Assembly: GCA_028817635.1 (NCBI GenBank)
Contig: JAPPPH010000322.1
Span: forward strand, 1 to 7,088
DNA: 7,088 bases
Reading direction: 5' to 3'
Source: Verrucomicrobiales bacterium
Lineage (GTDB): Bacteria; Verrucomicrobiota; Verrucomicrobiia; Limisphaerales; UBA1096
The notes beneath the pieces were generated by a model. It saw nothing but the letters and a program-made list of their open reading frames with translations, was not told the DNA's origin and ran no database searches. Below, piece by piece: positions 1 through 4,059 of this stretch (position 1 is the first letter of the stretch; the number at the start of each line of letters is the position of its first letter). The position numbers and the translations under genes are program-made.

Positions 1-68
1 AACTCGATTCTAAAAAAATCTCATTTCCCACTTGCTTCCTAATACCATTGCTACCCCCGCTTGGCTTT

Positions 69-130
69 TAAATCCGAAATGCGAAAATCGAAATGCTAAA
101 CAAATCCAAAATGTAAAATTCGAATGACAA
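69..130. repeat. Degenerate A-rich short tandem repeat
   Basis: About four imperfect copies of a 14-17 base unit follow each other, with consensus close to AAATCCGAAATGCG: AAATCCGAAATGCG, AAAATCGAAATGCTA, AAATCCAAAATGTA and AAATTCGAATGACA. The copies differ by substitutions and small insertions, so this is an old or fast-decaying array. It lies in non-coding DNA downstream of hisH. The unit is too short and too irregular for a CRISPR array, and I see no sign of a protein associated with it. Confidence 0.5.
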
Positions 131-176
131 TCTCTGGGACCCTCTTCGTCTCGGCGCCCTCTGCGTTTAATGACTG

Positions 177-190
177 GCCAAGCGCTTGGC
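177..190. repeat. 14-bp perfect palindrome next to hisH stop
   Basis: GCCAAGCGCTTGGC is its own reverse complement and ends one base before the hisH stop codon (TAA on the minus strand, 193-191). As RNA it could fold into a five-pair stem with a GCGC loop directly after the hisH stop, but no T-run follows on the minus strand, so it is not a standard intrinsic terminator. It belongs to the CCAAGCG/CGCTTGG motif family found elsewhere in the window, and is the clearest copy outside coding sequence. Confidence 0.75.
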
Positions 191-808
191 TTACCGGGTC
201 AGGCCCACGAAATTTTCGAGAATCTTGAGGCCGACTCGCTGGCTTTTCTCGGGATGAAACTGGGTGGCAAATACGTTGTCACGCCAGACGGAGGATACGA
301 AGTCCACACCGTAGGTGGTCCGTGTTGCGGCAATCGATTCATCCTCAGGCTCGGGATGAAAACTGTGCACGAAGTAGACATGACTGCCATCCTCCACACC
401 CTGATAGATCGGGCAGTCCGGCCGGGTGATCTCGATCTGGTTCCAGCCGATCTGCGGAATCTTCAGCCCCTGCCCCTCTGGAAAACGCACCACACTGCCC
501 TTGAAAAATCCGAGGCCGGCCGCGCAACTGTTGAACTCCTCGCTACGCTCGAACATGGCCTGATAGCCGACGCAGATGCCGAGGAACGGTTTGCCCGAGG
601 CGGCAAAATTCCGGGCAGCCTCAAACAATTCCTGCCGCTGCATGGCATTGACGCAGTCGTCGAACGCGCCCACACCGGGTAGCACCACCGCAGCGGCATC
701 CTTCACCCGGTCGGGTGTCTGCATGAGTTCCACCTCGGCACCGACAAACCGCAGCGCCTTTTCCACGCTGCGCAGGTTCCCGGCGCCGTAGTCCAACAGG
801 GCGATCAT
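191..808 (-). CDS. hisH: Imidazole glycerol phosphate synthase, glutamine amidotransferase subunit
   Basis: HisH hydrolyses glutamine and passes ammonia to HisF, which makes imidazole glycerol phosphate and AICAR in histidine biosynthesis; it acts in the cytoplasm as a HisFH pair. The 205-residue length is normal for the family. It is a class I glutamine amidotransferase: oxyanion-region motif LPGVGAF at residues 43-49, nucleophile Cys79 in GICVGYQ, and the His185/Glu187 pair in FHPEKS. The stretch KIPQIGWN (116-123) and YFVHSF (145-150) are typical of HisH and distinguish it from other amidotransferases. The ATG at 808-806 overlaps the stop of the upstream CmcI-like gene (ATGA), suggesting translational coupling; only a weak GGA lies upstream. 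HisF and HisA are not in the window and may lie elsewhere. Confidence 0.97.
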   Translation of the reverse strand: MIALLDYGAGNLRSVEKALRFVGAEVELMQTPDRVKDAAAVVLPGVGAFDDCVNAMQRQELFEAARNFAASGKPFLGICVGYQAMFERSEEFNSCAAGLGFFKGSVVRFPEGQGLKIPQIGWNQIEITRPDCPIYQGVEDGSHVYFVHSFHPEPEDESIAATRTTYGVDFVSSVWRDNVFATQFHPEKSQRVGLKILENFVGLTR

Positions 809-1485
809 TTGATCCGCTTAAGCCAACCCTTGGGATGATGCGTGATGAGAAATCGCTCGCAGCGCTCGTGGTCGATTTCGAACTCCGGGTGGTGAGCGAG
901 GTATTTCTCCAGTGCCGGAAGCGGCCCGGGGCGGCCTTTGCGAAACATGAACAGTTCGTCAATGATGCCGTCCTGCACGAGACAGTAGCTACCAACCGTG
1001 GTCAGCGGCGCGTAAAGCTCCAACTCCTTCGCCACGTGCTCCTCGGAGTGGTCACTGTCGAGAATGACCAACACCGGACCGTTGGCTTCCGCCGCCATCT
1101 TGCGAATCTGGGAGGCGATCTCCTCCGAGGCCGAACTGCCGACCAGATAGGTCACGCGCGGGTGCGAGAGGTCGTGCAGTTTCTCGATGTCGACCGAGAC
1201 GACCTTGCCGTCGGTGTCCATCAGGTCGAACAACTGCGCGTAAAAGTAGGCCGATCCGCCGCGGTTGGTGCCGCACTCGATGATCAGCGACGGCTTGACC
1301 TCGTAGATCGTCTCCTGCGCGATCCAGAGGTCGAACGTGTTTTGCCAGATCGGTTTACCCAGCCAGTTGCTTTTGCCGAAGTTATTTGTCTTGGTAACAA
1401 GCTGGTGAAAAAATAACTTCTCCACGGCCCGCGCGAAGAGCGCGTTGTAGAGGGAGAGCACCAGACTGCGAAGGCGCATGTACAT
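805..1485 (-). CDS. CmcI-family methyltransferase / cephalosporin hydroxylase-like protein
   Basis: A 226-residue protein of the CmcI / rhamnosyl O-methyltransferase family, whose members have a Rossmann-type SAM-binding fold and are usually annotated 'cephalosporin hydroxylase'. Visible motifs are the nucleotide-binding loop ECGTNRGGSA (70-79), VSVDIE (96-101) ending in the acidic residue expected after strand 2, LVILDSDHSEEHV (139-151), QDGI (171-174), and the family-typical tail EFEIDHERCERFLITHHPKG (201-220). The true substrate cannot be told; methylation of a sugar hydroxyl on a surface glycan is more likely than cephamycin chemistry. The frame stays open upstream to an ATG at 1656, but similarity to the family begins near MYMRLRSLVLSLYN, and the extension would run into fkbM and over the inverted repeat. 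I therefore start at 1485; ATG at 1479 is equally possible. It overlaps hisH by 4 bases and is probably co-transcribed with it. Confidence 0.85.
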   Translation of the reverse strand: MYMRLRSLVLSLYNALFARAVEKLFFHQLVTKTNNFGKSNWLGKPIWQNTFDLWIAQETIYEVKPSLIIECGTNRGGSAYFYAQLFDLMDTDGKVVSVDIEKLHDLSHPRVTYLVGSSASEEIASQIRKMAAEANGPVLVILDSDHSEEHVAKELELYAPLTTVGSYCLVQDGIIDELFMFRKGRPGPLPALEKYLAHHPEFEIDHERCERFLITHHPKGWLKRIK

Positions 1486-1590
1486 ATCAAACGTGACCGG
1501 CGGTGAGTTGTCCCCGCCGGGCGCGAACCGTATGGCCAAACGCCCGGCGAGGCAATCTCGGCGTGGCCGCACCCATAGGATTATCGCGAC
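1486..1590. promoter_or_regulatory. Divergent intergenic spacer, likely two promoters
   Basis: These 105 bases separate the leftward CmcI-like gene from the rightward FkbM gene, so both transcription units should start in or near here. A weak rightward sigma-70-like pair is TTGTCC (1508-1513), 17 bases, TATGGC (1531-1536); only four and three of six positions match consensus. For the leftward gene, GATAAT (1585-1580, minus strand) is a good -10 match but has no partner -35. A weak AGGA (1577-1580) lies ten bases before the GTG at 1591. The boundaries depend on both start-codon choices. Confidence 0.45.
1512..1552. repeat. GC-rich inverted repeat between divergent genes
   Basis: CGCCGGGCG at 1515-1523 is exactly repeated inverted as CGCCCGGCG at 1541-1549. 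Two more pairs extend it outward past one mismatch, giving 11 of 12 matched pairs (1512-1523 with 1541-1552) around a 17-base loop. Its centre is close to the middle of the divergent spacer and the loop contains the weak -10 candidate TATGGC. That placement suits either an operator shared by both promoters or a structured 5' leader. The arms are visible directly; the function is inferred. Confidence 0.55.
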
Positions 1591-2496
1591 GTGAAAAACC
1601 CGGTGACACAGCTTTTCCGTAGCTGGAGCGAATGGCGTCGGCAACAGTCGCTCCACGGCACGTTTCCGTTCGGTGATGCCACGATGCAGGTCAGTCGTGT
1701 GATTTTACCTGCTCGACTCCACAGCGCCACCGCCGCCCGACGCCTTTCCAACGAGGCGGAAATCTCCCCGAGCGGAGACGCTTGGGAGGTTCGGTTGACG
1801 GAGCGCGACCTGAGTTTCTTCTGGCCAAGCGAGCCGGACCACAACCTGCACTTTGTCGTTGAACAGGAATTCTCACCGGCCAATCCGCACCACTACACGA
1901 CCCCGCCGATCCAGCTTTCCGCTGACAGCACCGTGCTCGATGTTGGTGCCTGCGAGGGTTTGTTTGCCTTTCGCGCACTGCGCGAGCGCTTGGCCAAGCG
2001 CTTGGTTTGTTTCGAGCCAAGCGCCACCATGGCTGCCCTGCTCCGGCGCGGCGCGGAAGCCAACGGCCAAGCCGAACAGATCACGGTCGAGCCAAGCGGC
2101 GTGGGAAACCAAACCGGCCAGGCGAGAATGGTGACCGGCGACAATCCGGACGCTGGGCATCTCGAGTATCTCCCTAGCGGCGGTGATCCCGCGGATGCCG
2201 TCCCGGTAACCACAATCGACGACTACTGCGAATCAAACGGGCTCGCGCTTGGCCCAAGGGATCTGATCAAAGCGGATGCCGAGGGGGCTGACCTCGACGT
2301 GCTGCTCGGCGCCGAGAACCAGATTCGCGAACACGGACCGCAACTGGCCATCACCACCTATCACGTCGATGACCACGCCGAGCGCATGATCGAGTGGCTC
2401 AGGCAGATTCGCCCCGACTACAAGCTGCGACTGAAGGGGCTCGCGTTTTGGACCACCCGCCCCCGCCCGGTTTTGCTGCAGGCTTCGACACTCTGA
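1591..2496 (+). CDS. FkbM-family SAM-dependent methyltransferase
   Basis: A 301-residue protein whose central and C-terminal part (about 105-260) matches the FkbM methyltransferase family, which O-methylates sugars or polyketides. SAM-binding motif I is VLDVGACEGLFAF (115-127), the acidic residue after strand 2 is in CFEPS (140-144), and the family block is VTTIDDY (206-212) followed by DLIKADAEGADLDVLLGA (224-241). The first hundred residues have no motif I recognise and may be a substrate-specificity region. I use the GTG at 1591, with a weak AGGA ten bases upstream; ATG at 1684 is an alternative that would drop 31 residues. The next gene begins one base after its stop, so they are very likely one operon. 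Codons for RLAKRLV (133-139) are made by an 18-base palindrome at 1985-2002, and the gene carries several further copies of the CCAAGCG motif. Confidence 0.88.
   Translation: MKNPVTQLFRSWSEWRRQQSLHGTFPFGDATMQVSRVILPARLHSATAARRLSNEAEISPSGDAWEVRLTERDLSFFWPSEPDHNLHFVVEQEFSPANPHHYTTPPIQLSADSTVLDVGACEGLFAFRALRERLAKRLVCFEPSATMAALLRRGAEANGQAEQITVEPSGVGNQTGQARMVTGDNPDAGHLEYLPSGGDPADAVPVTTIDDYCESNGLALGPRDLIKADAEGADLDVLLGAENQIREHGPQLAITTYHVDDHAERMIEWLRQIRPDYKLRLKGLAFWTTRPRPVLLQASTL
1985..2002. repeat. 18-bp perfect palindrome inside the fkbM-type gene
   Basis: AGCGCTTGGCCAAGCGCT is a perfect palindrome. It continues into CTTGG, so a second overlapping 12-base palindrome, CCAAGCGCTTGG, covers 1994-2005; the two together make an iterated structure of three alternating half-sites. 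It lies in coding sequence and is read as CGC TTG GCC AAG CGC (Arg-Leu-Ala-Lys-Arg) between SAM motif I and strand 2, where a charged helix would tolerate variation. Confidence 0.8.
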
Positions 2497-2497
2497 T

Positions 2498-3394
2498 ATG
2501 ACCGACACCCCTCTCATCGTTGGCCTCGGCGAAGCGCTGTACGATCTACTGCCGGTCGGACCGGTGCTGGGCGGCGCACCACTCAACGCCGCCGTGCAGG
2601 CGCACCAAATCGGCCGACTGATTGGAGGCCAGGCCGTGATGTCCAGTCGCATCGGTAACGATGAGCTTGGCCAGGCGCTGAAGGACAATTTGCAAGCACG
2701 CGGGATGGACACCAAAACGCTACAGCGCGACTCGGAGGCACCCACCGGCACGGTCAAAGTCACGTTGCGCGGCACCGAACCGGAATACGAAATCATTGAA
2801 AACGTCGCCTGGGATCGCCTCGAGTGGGACGACACCCTTGAGCGCTTGGCCCAGCGCTGTGATGCGGTCTGTTTTGGCACGCTTGGCCAGCGCCTCCAGC
2901 CCGCACGAGGCACGATTCAGCGATTCGTCGAGACCGCAGACCAAGCGGCACGGCTGTTCGACGTCAATCTGCGGCAACACTACTTTTCGAAAGAAGTGTT
3001 GGAGGCCGGGTTCTCGTCCGCGTCCATCGTCAAGATGAACGAAGAGGAACTGCCGGTCGTCGCTCCGCTGCTGGGCGCGCCCGGGGATGAATCGGCGATT
3101 GAACCCTTACTCGATCGTTTCGGCCTCAATCTGTTCGTGCTGACCAGGGGTCAACTTGGGACGAAACTGTTTACCGGCAGCGAAACGGTGGAGGGCCGCA
3201 CAGCCCGGTTTGACCTCGAGGAGAATGCTGATTCGGTCGGGGCCGGGGATGCCTGCAGCGCGGCGATCCTACACGGAGCCGTCCGCGATTGGTCGTTGCA
3301 ACAGACTGCCGACATGGCCAATCAGCTCGGGGCCTACGTGGCCTCGCGCTCCGGAGCAACCCCGGAACTGCCGGAGAAGCTGTTGGGCGACTGA
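2498..3394 (+). CDS. PfkB-family carbohydrate kinase, fructokinase-like
   Basis: A 298-residue ribokinase/PfkB-fold sugar kinase, which transfers phosphate from ATP to a sugar hydroxyl in the cytoplasm. Length and motif order are normal: substrate-side GGAPLNAA (25-32), SRIGNDELG (50-58), DVNLRQHYFS (155-164), which is typical of fructokinase-like bacterial members, VLTRGQLGT (214-222), and the C-terminal PfkB signature SVGAGDAC (246-253) with anion-hole GAGD and catalytic base Asp251. The signature usually reads TVGAGD followed by a small or aromatic residue; Ser246 and Cys253 are mild departures that should not abolish activity. Fructose is the best substrate guess but is not proven. The ATG follows the FkbM stop by one base without a Shine-Dalgarno site, which suggests translational coupling and a linked role in carbohydrate metabolism. 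Three copies of CTTGGCC-type motif variants lie in the gene. Confidence 0.9.
   Translation: MTDTPLIVGLGEALYDLLPVGPVLGGAPLNAAVQAHQIGRLIGGQAVMSSRIGNDELGQALKDNLQARGMDTKTLQRDSEAPTGTVKVTLRGTEPEYEIIENVAWDRLEWDDTLERLAQRCDAVCFGTLGQRLQPARGTIQRFVETADQAARLFDVNLRQHYFSKEVLEAGFSSASIVKMNEEELPVVAPLLGAPGDESAIEPLLDRFGLNLFVLTRGQLGTKLFTGSETVEGRTARFDLEENADSVGAGDACSAAILHGAVRDWSLQQTADMANQLGAYVASRSGATPELPEKLLGD
2841..2858. repeat. Imperfect 18-bp palindrome inside the PfkB kinase gene
   Basis: AGCGCTTGGCCCAGCGCT matches the perfect 18-base palindrome at 1985-2002 except for one base (C in place of A at position 12), which breaks a single symmetric pair. It is read here as part of LERLAQR (residues 114-120), with TTG GCC CAG, the same reading frame as the copy in the FkbM gene. 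It looks like a decayed member of the same motif family. Confidence 0.6.
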
Positions 3395-3418
3395 CAATCT
3401 TGATTCCCGCTTTACACT
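3391..3418 (+). promoter_or_regulatory. Candidate sigma-70 promoter upstream of the ClpP-like gene
   Basis: CTGACA (3391-3396, five of six to TTGACA) overlaps the stop codon of the kinase gene. After a 16-base spacer comes TACACT (3413-3418, four of six to TATAAT), which would place the transcription start near 3425, about 50 bases before the ClpP-like ATG. The 79-base gap itself supports separate transcription, in contrast to the one-base gap just upstream. The call rests on sequence match only. Confidence 0.35.
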
Positions 3419-3473
3419 CGCCCAGCAAACAATCACTCTCTCCGCCACGCGCGGCGAAGCCGTGCCACCGAAA

Positions 3474-4046
3474 ATGAGCAAGGACAAGAAGGACGAAAAG
3501 GAATCCATGGGAAAACTTGAGGAACTGTTCCTCAAGTCTCGCACCATCATGTTGTACGGGGAGATCAACCAGAAGGTGGCCCGCGAATTCTGCACAAAAA
3601 TCCAATTGCTCGCCGCCGAGTCCGACGACGCCATCAATGTGTTCGTGAACTCCCCCGGCGGCCACGTGGAGTCCGGCGACAGTATACACGACATGATCAA
3701 GTTCGTGAAACCGCGTGTGAAAGTGATCGGCACCGGCTGGGTCGCCAGCGCCGGCGCACTCATTTACTCGGCCCCTCCGGTGGAAGATCGGTTTAGTTTG
3801 CCCAACACCCGCTACATGCTGCACCAACCCAGCGGCGGCGTGGGTGGCCAAGCGTCGGACATCAGCATTGAAGCGGATCAAATCGTGAAGATGCGCGAGC
3901 GGCTCAACCAGATTTTCGCCGATCAAACCGGCCAACCGATCGACCGGATCGCCAAGGACACCAACCGGAATTTCTGGATGACCCCATCCGAGGCCAAGGA
4001 CTACGGCCTCGTCGGCAGCATCATTAACTCCCACGACGAGCTGTAA
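3474..4046 (+). CDS. ClpP-like serine protease subunit, divergent catalytic Asp
   Basis: A 190-residue member of the ClpP (S14) family, the barrel-shaped peptidase that degrades proteins unfolded by a Clp ATPase. Visible are NSPGGHVESG (59-68), the oxyanion-forming SPGG, nucleophile Ser92 in WVASAGAL, and His117 in YMLHQPSGG. The third triad residue is unusual: residues 159-181 align without gaps to the E. coli ClpP segment IERDTERDRFLSAPEA..., and the catalytic Asp185 of E. coli falls on Asn166 (codon AAT at 3969-3971). The N-terminus is also short: a charged MSKDKKDEKES run replaces the axial hairpin that contacts the ATPase. It could be a modulatory or specialised subunit rather than the main ClpP. 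I start at ATG 3474; GTG 3462 and ATG 3507 (preceded by AAAAGGA four bases away) are alternatives. The frame is open further upstream but overlaps the kinase and looks non-coding there. Confidence 0.88.
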   Translation: MSKDKKDEKESMGKLEELFLKSRTIMLYGEINQKVAREFCTKIQLLAAESDDAINVFVNSPGGHVESGDSIHDMIKFVKPRVKVIGTGWVASAGALIYSAPPVEDRFSLPNTRYMLHQPSGGVGGQASDISIEADQIVKMRERLNQIFADQTGQPIDRIAKDTNRNFWMTPSEAKDYGLVGSIINSHDEL

Positions 4047-4059
4047 TCGCTACCTGACC

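Larger units (their letters stand above)
1..190. other. AT-rich non-coding region downstream of hisH
   Basis: No convincing gene is visible here. The first 130 bases are much richer in A and T than the rest of the window and contain a degenerate A-rich repeat (69-130, listed separately). A second low-complexity block at 141-170, built from CTCTTCGTCTCGGCG and CCCTCTGCGTTTAA, resembles short dispersed filler sequences I associate with Verrucomicrobia and Planctomycetes intergenic regions; that resemblance is from memory. A copy of the CGCTTGG motif sits at 58-64, and a perfect palindrome at 177-190 touches the hisH stop codon. On the minus strand a run of seven T falls at 18-12, but no clear stem precedes it, so I do not call a terminator. 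Confidence 0.7.

Noticed and set aside
12..20. Minus-strand T-run as terminator of hisH
   Set aside because: Seven T in a row are present, but no stable GC stem precedes them and they lie about 170 bases past the stop.
69..130. CRISPR-like array
   Set aside because: Units are about 14-17 bases, degenerate, without unique spacers of constant length, and no cas gene is nearby.
835..1416. A 193-codon plus-strand open frame inside the CmcI-like gene
   Set aside because: The opposite strand carries clear family motifs, and this translation is Val/Arg/Asp-rich shadow sequence.
1486..1656. Start of the CmcI-like protein at ATG 1656
   Set aside because: The extra 57 residues do not resemble the family, would overlap the FkbM gene start and would cover the inverted repeat.
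3156..3473. N-terminal extension of the ClpP-like protein
   Set aside because: This part overlaps the kinase gene in another frame, is Arg/Pro/Ser-rich and unlike any ClpP N-terminus, and would make the protein about 100 residues too long.
3171..4034. A 287-codon minus-strand open frame opposite the ClpP-like gene
   Set aside because: It overlaps the well-supported ClpP-like gene and kinase end, and its His- and Gly-rich translation shows no recognisable domain.
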